Assembly (NCBI GenBank): GCA_037957365.1 | Contig: JARHVA010001739.1 | Coordinates: 868,001 to 932,000, forward strand | Reading direction: 5' to 3' | Length of the DNA stretch: 64,000 bases | DNA from: Torreya grandis | Taxonomy: Eukaryota > Streptophyta > Pinopsida > Cupressales > Taxaceae | Part shown: one piece after another, positions 11,247-23,390 of the stretch | How positions within the stretch are numbered: position 1 is the first letter of the stretch | Layout of the letters: every line of letters begins with the position of its first letter | Position numbers and translations under genes: made by a program | Notes under the pieces: model-generated | Databases searched by the model: none | What the model was told of the DNA's origin: nothing | Seen by the model: only the letters and a program-made list of their open reading frames with translations

Positions 11247-12322
11247 GTGAGATAAAGATATCTAGTGAGAGTGATATCTATATTCTCTATAGACGTGATA
11301 TGAGATATTGATATTGATAGATAATGTTTAGGTTATCAAGTTGGAATAGTAATTTTGGTTTAAATGTGATTAGGTGTGCCAATATATATTTTTATTTTAG
11401 GTGATCAAATAAATATATAATCGGTTAAGTCTTAGTTTCTAATTGTGTATCCAGTCTACATGCTTTAGTTAGTTAGTAAAGCATCTTTGTTCTTGTTATT
11501 TTAGACAAATTAGTTTTATAAATTCAAAGTAGTTTTTATTTAGGGGTCATTTTTATTATCTCGAAGTTATAGTATAGTCTTGTATGTTAAACTATTGAAA
11601 GTCAACAATTTTAAAGTGTCAATTTCAGTATTTTATCTAAATAATTTTTTGGTATTTTTGAGTCGAGAGTTTAGAGTTATTTAGTGTTTCAAAAAAGTTA
11701 AAATTGTAAAAAATAAATTCCCTTATGGACGCATTTTTAGGTGACCCCGATGTCCTTGTTACTGTTTCATATTGAGGGGGGAAGTAAAACCAATGTGGAA
11801 ACAGGTGTGCTTCACATCTTCATCGGTTGAGTGAGCAATGCCCTGAAAGAAGATGGAGAAAATAGAGGCTGGAGGTCTTTCAACAACCTCTTATCAATCA
11901 CCAACGATGAGGTCACATGAAGCTATGGTGGCATTTGCTTCAGTTGTGTGTTTGATTTCATTTATCTATGAATAATAATAGATGTTATATTACTGTTTAC
12001 ATTTGTAACAAATGAGCTGAAAAATTCCTTGTATTTTTTCCTAATGTGAGATAGTGAAGAGAGCTATTAAACGTACTACACATTATAATGTGGTTGGTGG
12101 TAAGCCACTTGCAAAACCATCTTTTTTGTGGTTGTTGATAAACCACTTAAAAACCATCCCTTTTGGTTATTGGTAATCTATATGCAAAATCGTCATTAAG
12201 GTTTGTGATTGTCTTAAGAAAATCATAAAAACATGAGCGCAGGTGAAAATATGAGATTGATGTTTTCCTTATGTTCACACTAAGGGGGTGTATACTAGGA
12301 ATTAATAATGTTAAGGGGTGAC

Positions 12323-12673
12323 TGTTAGGAATTTATATTCATAATATTATTAATATGTGTATAATTTATATTATCAAGGATAATATAATTGTGGTTTTAA
12401 TAACAACTTGTATTATGATTTATTTAGTATATCATATTAGTGTGAGATGTGGTTGTTAAAACCAACTCACCATCTTAGGATATTGTGAGATATTTAAGGG
12501 AGGAGAAAATGTATCAACCTCCTAGATTATAGGAAATTCATTCCTATATATATGTAGTGTAACAATTAATTTATATAATAGAAAAAATATAATGCAAGTG
12601 TGATTACTTTGTGTAATATAATTTTCTCTCTGTGTGTGTGAACAAAATATGTGTTCAGATATTCCAAATAATA
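12323..12673 (+). mobile_element. 3' LTR of the non-coding element
   Basis: It begins TGTTAGGAAT directly after the purine tract and ends CCAAATAATA. It is the counterpart of 9893-10238; many substitutions separate the two, so the insertion is old. Confidence 0.75.
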
Positions 12674-13555
12674 TCAAATTATGGCACAGGAGAGACATGG
12701 AATAACAATGTGAAAGACCTTGGCACAGAAGATCAAGTGGAAACAAACAAACAAAATAAGAATGAGGAGTATAAGATGTAGGACTCAGAAAAGTGCAAGA
12801 TTAGGACAAGGGCACAAAAAGTGGAGTTATATGCAAAGTAATTCATGGAAGCATCAAATATTATTCAAGTACAAATCTAGCACCAATCCATGAGAGAAGA
12901 GGAGAACAAAAGTAAATATGTAGCATAGAGAGAGTATATAGGGGTTAGTAGGCCCAACTCAAAAGGAACTTAATTGTAACAACTTGCCATGACTTATTTT
13001 TTTAAAACTGTCATCGGCTTGTCATCTATTATGTATTAATGATGCAACCCGGAAAGGGGTTAGATTATGGACAAATACCCCATATCTTTGATTAGAAAGT
13101 ATTTTTGGATGTAAATGTGTTGTTGGTGTCAAGATAGAGATCTGGAGAAATTCGTATTGAATAAAGTACCGTTGTAAACTTATCAAATGAGATCAATAGA
13201 ACTAAACTTTGTTTACGAATCTTGATGTGTTAAATCTCTTTGGTGTTAATTTTTATTTTATGATACTATACAAGTACATGCACTATGTGAATGCATCAAA
13301 TGGATAGCTCTAGACTGATGTTTGTAGTAACAATGATTAAATGTCTTAACTCAAACACCTAAGTAACATTTGTCTATCCACCATCAAACAAAAAAATTAA
13401 TGGGAACCAGTCTAGGATGCATGCCTTGGGTGAGCACATGAGGTCACTCATATGATATGCTGATGTGATAGAATGTTGGCTTCTTCCTTCCTCTAGGTGC
13501 GTGATTAGTACTTAGTTGTGCAGAACTAAGGATAAAAATAAAATCAACATTTTGG
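12674..13555. other. No gene recognised
   Basis: AT-rich sequence between the right LTR of the non-coding element and the first recognisable motif of the next Ty3 relic. It may be the decayed gag of that relic, but nothing identifiable remains. Confidence 0.4.
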
Positions 13556-16082
13556 TTTCATTACCTGCACCTTTTGTAAAAATGAGCATCGCCTAGAATA
13601 ATGTCCCAATTTGTACACTGTCACTACTAAAGAAAAAGGGTGCCAGGATGATATGTGTTTCAAAAATTCCAAATGCTTAGTGTAGATTGTGTCCTACCAC
13701 GCCACAAGATGGACCCAAGGTTAATATTACTACATAAAGTGGTGTTCATTCCCAACCAATTTCAAATCCACCTATTGAAAAGATTCAACATGAAGAAACT
13801 TGTGCACAACACTATCTTGATCCTCAACACTATAAAGAAGTGTTGCACAATACAATGGCCTTAGTTTGGGATTGTGCGGAAAAATTGAGTTCTTAAAGGA
13901 CAAGGATGATAACATGTAAGCTAAGATGCAAATAAATATGGTACCTATGGACTCAGGGTATGATGAGTTCTGAGAGTTATGCAAACTCTTCATTAATGAG
14001 GACATCATCACCTCATGAAGACTTAGTTATGACAACAAACAAAAAAGACCTCGGAGGATCATCATTTGAACCATGCACGATAACAAGAGACCCATATTCA
14101 ACCTAATCAAGAATGTGACAAAGAGATCCTTGCCAATGCATCTATTGATGGATGGATGATCTGTGATATCCTAGTGGACACTGATGTATAGGTTAATGTT
14201 TTAAGCAAAGATGATTGAAAAAATATGGGGAGCCCCACTTTTTAGCCTTCCCCACATGCCCTGTTCATGGTCAATAAAACTTGAGTAATGCCCATAGGTG
14301 TTCTTAAATATACCACCATCAATATCTTGGGTGTCACATTTGAGGGTGATATCAAAGTATCGAGCTTGCTAAAGCTGCTAATTTTCCAACTCTATTGGGT
14401 CAACCTTGGTGCTATGTGAATAATTATGACTTGCTATGTGAATAATTATGACTTGTATTTTAAGAAGCATTATATCAGCTTTGAGAATGAAAATCAATGT
14501 GTATTCATTCCTTTAAATAATGACCAAAGACCCCCCTTTGTGGAACCTATTGATGTTGATGATGATGTCATCACAATTTATAATATTATTGCCAAAGGAA
14601 ATGGAAATTTGGATCATTCTCTTGATGGCATCTTGTGATGGGAAGACACTCAATCTATTTTTGACACTACTAGTGTTGCTTGAAACCAATGGGTTCAAGG
14701 CGCATTTGATCTAAAAAGGCACATATGTGGTGTCCTTTATATCTGCCTAAAGTCCCATCCAAATTTAGCTCAGTGCCATAATTTTGTTCATCTCATTGGT
14801 AGATGCCTGATGGCTAGACTACCCTTACAATTAGACCAGGCACCTAGGTTTCATGGTTAGATGGAGGTCTAGTAATACTTATAGTAGTTAGAGGCTTCCT
14901 ATGTTAATGAAGACGAATGGTTCTATGCATTCAACTTTATATTTTAGGGGAAAGCTGTAATCAACTTTATAATTTAGGGGTAAATTGATAAATGGTGGTC
15001 TACTCATTGGTATCAATTGGATACATGAGAACAAATAAGTGCAACCATGCATAATTACTTCCACCATGATAATCATCTTCGCATTGCCCTAAGTTATAAT
15101 GGTGTTGCTTCTTCAGAAGAACATCTTACACAATGTGAAAGCCTTTGGAGCACCAATGATTTGTTTTATTCAAAATTCCTATGGGTTCATGCATTCTACG
15201 GTACTCTATGTGTCTGGCTAGGGCATGGTACATTCATCAAGAAACACAAAGATACATGGATACTTGGAAACACATCAAACATGATCTACTTACCACATTT
15301 GTATTTGATTCACCACAAATGGATTTGAATTTGTCTCTGCAAGATGGGATATGACACATGCATGGCATAACTGAGGACAATTTGGCCATCTTCTAAGAAC
15401 TTGATACTCCTATGATCGCTTAGTTGTAACTACACTCCCAATAAAAATATGACCATCAAGAACATATATGGAAGGGCAAGTAAAAGGTTGCATATCATGT
15501 TGATAAGGGTACCAGTTCTGATCCACCAGAGCCATCATTAGACCACTTAAATCTACATATAGAATGTGGGTGTGTGATGTCAGAGATACGATGCAGTCTG
15601 AGCAGAAACTATAGTCCACACCACTCCAAACAGTTTAGTAGAACATTGGAATGGAAGATGCACCAAAACTAGCCACTATAGAATATTTTAACTATTACAT
15701 GAATAACAGGACATTTTTCCATGCAACTATATGGAAACGAAATGAGTGCATACATCATTGGGAATGATGCACATTAGGGTAATTGAAGGTGTTCGATCGG
15801 TGAGGAAATGACCATATCAGATGAACCCAAATCTACATGCTCAGATTAAAGAGGAAATTGATAGCATGTTACATGTTGGAGTTATTACTCCCATTGATGA
15901 ATTTGAATGGGTTAGTCCAATGGTGATCAAGATCAATAAGGATAGCTGCATTCAAATTTATGTGGATTACAGGGTACTGAACACTGTGTGTAAGAGACCC
16001 TTTCCCAATGCCTTTCACCAAGGAAATTTTGGAAGGTGTTATTGGGTGTAAGATCTACACCTTCCCTGATGGCTTTTTTGGC
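13556..16082 (+). pseudogene. Second Ty3/gypsy polyprotein relic, gag-protease-RT part
   Basis: In order: a zinc knuckle C-x2-C-x3-H-x4-C (13566-13604, with one stop inside); a retropepsin segment with DILVDTDV..VN (14164-14199), where the catalytic D-T-G has become D-T-D; then the start of the reverse transcriptase at 15821-16082. The RT part shows the MNPNLHA, VGVITP, W-VSPMV and DYR-LN phrases and the FPNAF motif. It breaks off after the first catalytic-motif neighbourhood (DGFFG), where another LTR element begins. Stops and frameshifts are frequent. The integrase of what is probably the same element continues at 22755 and 29435. A private 22-bp tandem duplication lies at 14411-14454. Confidence 0.72.
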
Positions 16083-17385
16083 TGTTGGTGGAAAAATTGG
16101 CACTTTTGGTATTTTTTGGTTTCTGACTCACCCAATGTGAAGTGACACCAATTTGACATAGTTGGAGAAATCACCGTAAATATGGTGAATCTTATATGAT
16201 CTTGAGAGGGATAGTTCCCTCATATGATATGAATGATTTGGGAGTTTTTGTGTAGTTTTCACCTAAAAGTATGAAAAGGAAACAAAATATAAAATAAAAG
16301 AAGAAAAGGGGAGAAACCCACAACGAGATAAAATCAGGGAACCACCTAGATAAATCAAGATTAAACAATAGAAATAGAACTCCTTCCTATTACATAAGAA
16401 TGAACATAAGAGCAATGAGGGTTTTGGGAACACAAGGTATGCTTGGAAGCACAAAGTCTCCTCACAAACCTAATTACATACATTTTGTATGAAATTTCAT
16501 TGAGCTCAAATATGTAAAAACTCGTAGACATCAAAGAAACTCATCCATGGAGACTCTCAACACAAAGTTTGGGAAACAACATTGTTGTACATAATCAAAT
16601 AAATATATAAATTTAATGGAGTCTTTACTCACAAATAATAAATATGAATTCATAAACAAAAAGAATTAAAATCTACAAAACCTAGAAGAATCTCATATTC
16701 TTGCATGCATTTCATTACTCCGATTTGGAAATAACATGACTCCACACAAGCTCTCTCCAAAAGCTTGAGGAAAAGAAGACCCTATACAAAATCTGTATTT
16801 ATTGCTTTTGTAACCTCCACCCTTTGGAAGTTTAAAAGTCATTTGTTTGCCTATTTTTTATTTTTTTTTTATTTGGGCAAATTCACAATATAAAATGAAC
16901 TTTTCAATTTACATTTACACACAAATATTAATTCTAAAAAGAATATAGTCATTTAATGAATTTAATTAATACTAATTAATTATAAAATAATTAATTGCTT
17001 AATTAAGTAAATAAATTTTTTGTTGAACTTACTATATCAAATCTACAATTTACAACCTCTGGACTACTAAAAAATGATGACAATACAAAAATAATGAGAA
17101 ATGAATAAAATGGTGTAGTGAAATTTGGACACAAATTTCACTACAATAACTGGTTCTCACTGTAGGACTGCATTCTAGGGTGAAATGCAAGATAACTCCG
17201 AAAGATGTTGATGCCCTGTGTCTCATCCACCCTATAAATGCATTCAAAAATTACAATCTGACCAACTACTGAACGATTTATCTATCCCAATCATATGGGA
17301 ATGAACACGAGTTATCAAGGCAAATCATACCTGCTCAAACTTCCTATAAATCTGTCGTTATTCTCATTTGTATGTGAAAAATTTA
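16083..17385 (-). mobile_element. 3' LTR of the Tat-like element (block A)
   Basis: It matches the repeat at 21632-22754 from TGTTGG..AAAATGG.CA onward. Compared with B (46816 to about 48156), A has lost about 50 bp near 17080. The right border is set by the purine tract on the minus strand and is approximate. A 12-bp perfect hairpin lies inside at 17115-17144. Confidence 0.6.
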
Positions 17386-18184
17386 CCCCCCGACACGCTG
17401 AAAACAACCTATTGTGAAAATAAATCTCCAAATATGTATATTTCCATCACAAAAAGACAAATATACATAACCCAACTATTGCAATTTATTCACAAGTGAC
17501 ATAATATTCTCAGGGTTGATCACAAATCTGGAATCTCTAGCACGTGTATAACTCCAACTTGACATGATAGAGAACCACTACAACTCAGCTGTGAATTCTC
17601 AATATACCATTTGAATCATATTTACTCCTATTGCTAACATGTTTGGTTTCTTATCCATCCGCTCTTTAGGATTCTTTGAATTTGTCAGAGGTGGAAAAGA
17701 GCAATTTATCATGGATCCACTCAGCTCCAATCCATAACTATCATATATGCTCACTGCACATTCAAAAAACTTATGTTATCATATATGTTGAACAAGTTCA
17801 TTGGTTGCGGTTGTGTTTTAGAAATAATCATCTCAAACATGTAATATGGCGCAGGCCAAAACTCCAATTTCCCCTCTTTATTCAAGTACCAAAGTTCATC
17901 ACACCGATGAAATAATGCAGAGTTCAATTCTGATATAAAAACTCAAAATGAATGATCTGAGAGTTCCACGAAATTCAGATTTGCATTTCTCACCAAGATA
18001 TTTGCACAACTATCTAAGCTGAGAATCTTCAGTACGTAATGTCACTCCTACATATAGTCACCATCAATTGGTCAAATCTCAATTCAGTTTTTAGGCAAGA
18101 TGATACCCACCCTATCAATTCTATCATGAAGCTTGATCAGTAGGTGTTCATTGTTTTATTTAGTTTCTTGTGCACCTAGAAGAA

Positions 18185-18960
18185 GCATGTGAACTATTTG
18201 ACCAAATAACCCAAGAACTTTGCACAATTAGATTAAACGTAGGCATATTTCCCCTAGCACGGGTTGGAAAGACGCTTGACAAAGTCATGGAACTGAGTTT
18301 ACACCTGTCAGCTACACTTTATCACCTTGTTTGATACCTCCATCCAACAAATTTGATTTGCACATAACCACTTGCACTTGTCAATCACACTTTGATTTTC
18401 TCCTTCATTTTCCAGAAGCCTGCGAACTGTTTGACAAAATGCTTCTAAAAATTGCCTTCAAACTTCCAGCTGTCAGCCTTCTCCACCTTATACTTGTCAA
18501 GTGTATTTGTTTTGGATTTATATGTAGCATGTGAGCAATTTGACAAAATGCCTCGATAGAATTTATGCCCAACTTTTTGGTCACCTACCTAGGAGGAGGC
18601 TTGGCGAATTGGGCTAACATCTGTCAATGGAAATTGTATTTGTGGGGACTGCTACGCACCATACAAAGGCACAAAAAATGTCTGATGAAATTTTAAAATC
18701 CTCTTATGCCACTTGCGGGGGACATGAGAAGTATTTGACAAAATGACCAAATGAATCTTCCCCATTCAACCACCTTGAACTGTTTGAAAAAATGAGTCAT
18801 AGATTTGAGCCCAATTGACTGCCCTGTCATTGATTTTCAGTCCTTGGAACTAGCATGATCCAGTAGCATGTGAGCTTGCACGAGTAGGGAGTATGCATTT
18901 TATCTCCTTTCAAGTGGCAAGTGTTTGACAAAATGCTTCGAAGGCATTCTGTGTTCAATT
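18185..18960 (+). other. Degenerate PPR-like motifs (possible captured fragment)
   Basis: The signature 'gaa-ctg-ttt-gac-aaa-atg' (ELFDKM and variants) occurs about six times, near 18190, 18417, 18525, 18725, 18776 and 18902, on the plus strand. ACELFD-type and VFDKM-type phrases like these are hallmarks of plant pentatricopeptide repeats. Spacing is irregular (about 50 to 230 bp) and stops intervene, so any PPR gene is long dead. Block B has the same series at about 48950-49790. It could also be an unrelated repeat that happens to translate this way. Confidence 0.35.
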
Positions 18961-19205
18961 TGCTTTTAGTTTTTTAGAGCAATATTGCTAGCGTAAACAG
19001 TTTAGATGTTATGTAGGTCCAAAAGATGACTTGTAAACTACTCTCAATAGGTCAGTTGATTTTTATATATTTCCCATTTTGAAATTATTTGAAAGAATCA
19101 TAAGGCAACCATCGTATATTTGGAGAGGAAAATATCCCATTTTTTAAATATATTTGATATTTTCATTGGTAGATATGAGCAACATCCCTCATTTTAGCAA
19201 ACTTG

Positions 19206-19436
19206 TTAGGTGAAAAAGCCAACCATCTGTTTAGAAAAATCATCGTCCTCATCTTCCTCCAAAACAAAATCATCTCCATCATCTAACTTACGATCAAAAT
19301 TGTTACTTCCATTCTCAATTTTAAGAGGCTTTATAGATGTATCTTCTTTATCTGTTCAAGAGATTTTGTTCTTAGCAAAATCTTTATCTTTCTTTCCTGC
19401 TTCACTTTTACTGACATTTTTTCTTTATAACCACTT
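19206..19436 (-). pseudogene. Fragment of a Lys/Asp-rich acidic protein
   Basis: The minus strand encodes a charged stretch with KSEAGKKDKDFAKNK, then KPLKIENGSN, then RKLDDGDDFVLEEDEDDD. In A a TGA interrupts it, and one extra base shifts the first codons; in B (50013-50213) it is open for 66 codons. Composition is that of a nuclear or nucleolar acidic protein, but I do not recognise the parent gene. It directly follows the receptor-kinase fragment on the same strand, with no obvious junction signal. Confidence 0.5.
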
Positions 19437-20141
19437 AATTCTAATGGTACAACAGTACCCACTTAATCATTTGATAGCTACAAGGTTTGGATGTTAAAGA
19501 CATGCAATCCTTTGGATTTTAGACAGGAACTCTTTCTTACTCTGGAAGCCAGACCTTTTTTTTAGCCTTCTGACTGCTACTAGTGATCCATCAGGCAGGG
19601 TACCTCTATACATTCCACCTTTATTTTTATATCCTAAGAGTTTATTTTCTTCACTAAAACTTTTAGTGAGTGCCCTAAATTCATCACTAGTGTACACTCT
19701 CCATGAAGGATGAGCAAGAGTAGTAGAAGGGCTGGACATTTTCCTAGATCCTTTGCGCCTTTTGCTTCATTTACAAGCCAGAAGCCAAATCACCACAATA
19801 AGCATAGTAAAATGGATCAACCCACTTAAAAATGTAAGGATGACAATGTACTCCTTATGAACAGGTCTGAGTTCACATTTATTTCCTATGTTTGGCATGC
19901 ATACAAAGTCATGTGAAGTTTTGAATCTATCACCAACTAGAGGAACTCTTCGATTAGTCACTAAAAAGCAAAACTCGGTAAGATTTACCTTGAGACAAGA
20001 AAAAATTGAATAGTTGATGGCAGAATGGTGACCCAAGAAAAAAAAAGTTGTTTCAAATAGATAGATGATCACTCCATTTCCAGCCAAAAACTTTTTTAGA
20101 GTTAACAACACGGCATCAAACCTAGCATCTAGTACTAACAT
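19437..20141 (-). pseudogene. Receptor-like kinase fragment: juxtamembrane, TM and kinase N-lobe
   Basis: Reading from the ATG at 20141: an extracellular remnant with a paired-Cys end (CMPNIGNKCE), a hydrophobic span of about 22 residues (IVILTFLSGLIHFTMLIVVIWLL), a basic stop-transfer segment (SKRRKGSRK), then YTSDEFRALTKSFSEENKLLG and GGMYRGTLPDGSLVAVRRLK, i.e. the ATP-binding lobe. Stops occur at the TM/basic border (TGA) and after RIACL; the kinase then reads on as HPNLVAIK and ends near LSGYCC. The order and phrases resemble leucine-rich-repeat kinases of the LRR-VI type (MYRG.L.DGS.VA.R.LK). The catalytic lobe is absent. It lies in the sense orientation of the surrounding LTR element, which suggests capture. 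Confidence 0.65.
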
Positions 20142-21608
20142 TTATGTAAAGAGCTTTCACATGTTGAAATTCTTGGACAGACGCAAACATGGAACAGAGA
20201 ACATTCAACAAATCATGCTGCTCACTTTTCTTAGAGCCAAGATCCCAACAAATCAAACCAAATATCAATGAGATGGAAACTCTGAAGAAAAAGTGCACCA
20301 CTGTGTATTGGAGAAAAAGTCAACATCTTACACAATAGTCTCCCTTTCTACATAATTTTGGCTTGTGTTGTTTTCCCTTTTTTTTGTTGTGTGTGTGTGT
20401 CCAATAAAATTTAGCTTGTTAATTACGGTGTTTTTCCTTATCTCAATGCTTGTCTCTTGAACCCGCATGGTGTTCAGGTGTTTGTGCTCTTTGATGGAAG
20501 ATTTCTTGTTTTGAATAATTTCAGTTTTGAAGGGGAAACTTATTCCCTTATATACAACTATTTACAATGGAATGGAAAACAAAACAGGATTAAACAAAAC
20601 CATTTATCGATTGAGCAAAGTATGAACCTTTGCGGGAGAAAATTTGATGATATGAAGACATCACGTGCAAAGACAAGAGTAATGATAACAATGTGTTTTT
20701 AATTGCATCAATGAGGAAGACATGAGACATGGGAGGAAGACAAGCATTGCTTCAGACACTTGGCTTTGCACAAGTCAAATGTAGAAATTATTTGCATTTT
20801 ATTCATGAAGGAAGGGGATTTGCATTGATTTCAAACATGAAATATGAACAATGTGAGACATACCTCCAACACCTTCATCTCTTGGTTTCTCTTGTGATTT
20901 TTCAACCATGAGTGGTTGGACTGAATCTCCCATAGGCACCTACACATGTGAGCTAGAGACTAAAACCTCTTGGCATTCCAAATGGATAGAAATTTCTTGC
21001 AAATTCATTTTTGTTTCCTCTTCAAAACCTATTATGTGCTCATGTTCAACCTCATGGCATGATTTATCTTTATGAATATGCAGCCCCCCATCTTTGTAAC
21101 TTATCTCATGCTCTTGAAAGATGGCTAAATTTTATTTTTCTATGTATTCTTCTACTTGAACTGAATTATGGCATGGGCGAATTTCCTTCTTTTTTACTTA
21201 TATGGCTCCATCGAAGTCTTTCAAAAACTAAACTCTTGGTTTGTCATCAAAAATCTCTCAGATAGGATCTTCTTTGAAAGCTGGTATGAAAATAAAGACA
21301 TTGTTTATTATATCATCATCTGCATAAACCTAATCAACCCCTAATTCGGGATCATTTGAAACATTTATCTCTTTTACTTTTTCTTACTTTTACCACCCAA
21401 TGTTTCCAAAGTGTGCATATTATTTTTTCAGATGAAACTTCATACTTGTAACCAAAATTAGGCCATGAGCAGCAATAGGAAAGGCTAAATATTAGAAGCA
21501 TGGGCTAAGTTCCATCATTTATAGGAATCTTTTCAATGGAATCATCAATCTTCTCTTTCAAAGGGAAGATTTTCCTCAAATTTTAGGAGTCAAATGACAC
21601 TTTTTCGA
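20142..21608. other. Interior of the Tat-like element, no gene recognised
   Basis: AT-rich sequence with only short frames and no gag or pol motif on either strand. A short (GT)n run lies at about 20388-20400. Confidence 0.5.
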
Positions 21609-21626
21609 TCTCCAATAGAGTCGCCA
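21609..21626 (-). other. Primer binding site, tRNA-Arg type
   Basis: The minus strand reads TGGCGACTCTATTGGAGA. TGGCGACTCCACTGGGGA would be fully complementary to the 3' end of plant tRNA-Arg(ACG); there are a few mismatches here. Block B has the counterpart at 52275-52291, one base closer to consensus. Confidence 0.6.
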
Positions 21627-21631
21627 AAAAC

Positions 21632-22754
21632 TATTGGTAAAAAAATGGGAAGTTTTGGTATTTCATGGCTTGTGAATCGCCCAATGTGAAGTGACACCAG
21701 TTCACCAACAGTTAGAGAAATCACCATATGAATGGTGAATCTTCTTTGATTTTTAGAGGGTATGTTCCCACGTATAATATAAATGATTTGGAGGTTTTGG
21801 TGTAATTTTCACTTGAAAGTACAAAAGGAAACAAAATATAAAATAAAAAGAGAAAAGGGGATAAACCCAAAGTGAGATAAAAGTAGAGAACCACTACGAT
21901 AACTCAAGATTAAAACAATAGAAATAGAACTCCTTCATCTCACACAAGAATGTACATAGGAGTAGCGAGAGTTTTGGGAACACAAGACATGATTGGAATC
22001 ACAAAGTCTCCTCCCAAGATTGATTACATACATTTTATATGAAATTTCATTGAGATCAAACAAGTAGAAACTCGTGGACATCAAGGAAGCTCATCCATGG
22101 AGGCTCTCAACACAAAGTTTAGGAAACACCATTGTTTCACATAACCAAATAAATACATAAATTTAATTGAGTTTTTGCTCCCAAATAAGAAATTTGAATT
22201 CATAAACAAAGAGAATTAAAATCTACAAAACCACAAAAGAGCCTCACCTGATTTCTTACATTTCATTGTTCCAATCTAAAATTGACATGGATCCACACAA
22301 AGTTGCATCTTGCTTTCTCCAAGAGCTTGAGGAAAAGAACTTGTACAAAATCTAGATTTCTTGTTTTTGTAACCTCCACCCTTCGGAATCTGAAAAGTCA
22401 TTTACTTGACCATTTTTTATTTTCTTTTTATTTGAGATAACTCACAAATAAAATGAACTTTTCCCTTTACATTTGTACACAAATATTAATTCTAAAAAGA
22501 ATTAATATGTGTAATGACTAAAAAGAATATAGTCATTTAATGACTCTAATTAATGATAATTAATTATAAAATAATTAATAGTGTAATTAAGTCAAAAAAT
22601 TTCATGTCGAATCCACCATATCAAATGTACAATTTACAACCTATGCGTTAGTCAAAAATGATGTATTGTCTATTGGGATATGGAGTCTTGTAAAATGTTA
22701 CGGAAAACAAGACTAAATAAAAAATGATGGGAAATGAATAAAATGGTATAGTGA
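21632..22754 (-). mobile_element. 5' LTR of the Tat-like element, truncated at its outer end
   Basis: It is the counterpart of 16083-17385. The match stops at about 22754, where integrase-coding sequence of the Ty3 host relic begins directly. About 250 bp of the outer LTR end are therefore missing, together with the RT C-terminus and RNase H of the host. Confidence 0.6.
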
Positions 22755-23146
22755 AATTCGGATGTCCTACCTTATTCAAAGATGATAAAATTTATGCATG
22801 TCAATGTGATCTTTGTCAGCGCGTAAGCAAACCAAAACAAAGGTATGCTATGCTTATTCATCCATTGGTTGCTCATGAACCTTTTTAGAAATGGAATATT
22901 AATTTTGTTGACCCCATTCAACCTACTTCAAGATAGACTGACACATACTACATCGTTACTGCATAAACTATTTCACACACTGGGCCAAAGTAACACCCAC
23001 ATGGGATTGTATTGTTGCTACCATTGCCAGATTCCTCTAAAGAAATATCATCATAAGGTATTGATTCTCTTTAAGTTTAACAAGTGATTGTGGCACTCAC
23101 TTTCTCAATCAAATAGTGTGTATCCTCTTGGTTTAGTTCATGATTA
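22755..23146 (+). pseudogene. Ty3/gypsy integrase, first part
   Basis: It starts with CPTLFKDD and the second half of the zinc-binding module (CDLCQRVSKP). It continues through HPLVAHEPF-KWNINFVDPI, where the first catalytic Asp lies, to SDCGTHFLNQ with the second Asp in another frame. Stops and one frameshift are present. A Copia element is inserted after the second Asp, and the frame resumes at 29435. Confidence 0.75.
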
Positions 23147-23377
23147 TGTTAGAATAATTAATTTATCCTCGCCTATTTGTAATAAATGTCATATGGTGTA
23201 GTTACACATTGGATTGACATGTAACATAGATTAGTTATGTGTGTTATTTCATATGTGTGATTAGTTACATTGTGAGACTTAATCCCCTATAGATTAGGAG
23301 ATTTAATCTCACTTGTTGATGTATAAATAAACACCTCTTGTAGTGCTCTTGTTAATGCAATTACTTTTCGTCTTTCA
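23147..23377 (+). mobile_element. 5' LTR of the Copia element at 23147
   Basis: It begins TGTTAGAATAATTAATTTATC at the left and ends GTCTTTCA. A TATAAATAAACACC motif near 23321 is likely the LTR promoter; it is present in the right LTR as well. Confidence 0.85.
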
Positions 23378-23390
23378 TTTGATATCAGAG

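Larger units (their letters stand above)
9893..12673 (+). mobile_element. LTR retroelement without coding capacity (LARD/TRIM-like)
   Basis: Two similar repeats of about 350 bp flank 2.1 kb without recognisable reading frames. An initiator-Met-type primer site (TGGTATTAGAGC, 10243-10254) follows the first repeat and a short purine tract (AAGGGGTGAC, 12313-12322) precedes the second. These features define a plus-strand LTR element. Without genes it would have depended on an autonomous relative. No clear target duplication was found. The region is missing from B and C through their larger deletions. Confidence 0.75.
16083..22754 (-). mobile_element. Tat/Ogre-like LTR element carrying host gene fragments (block A)
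   Basis: Long repeats of 1.1-1.3 kb lie at 16083-17385 and 21632-22754. On the minus strand the right repeat is followed by a primer site starting TGGCGACTC (21626 to 21609), complementary in type to tRNA-Arg(ACG) as used by Tat/Ogre elements. The left repeat is preceded by a GGGGGG tract (17386-17391). The element is therefore on the minus strand. Its interior holds no gag or pol that I recognise, but does hold a receptor-kinase fragment, an acidic-protein fragment and PPR-like motifs. It interrupts the RT of a Ty3 relic. Block B has the same element at 46816-52935, so insertion predates duplication. Confidence 0.65.
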
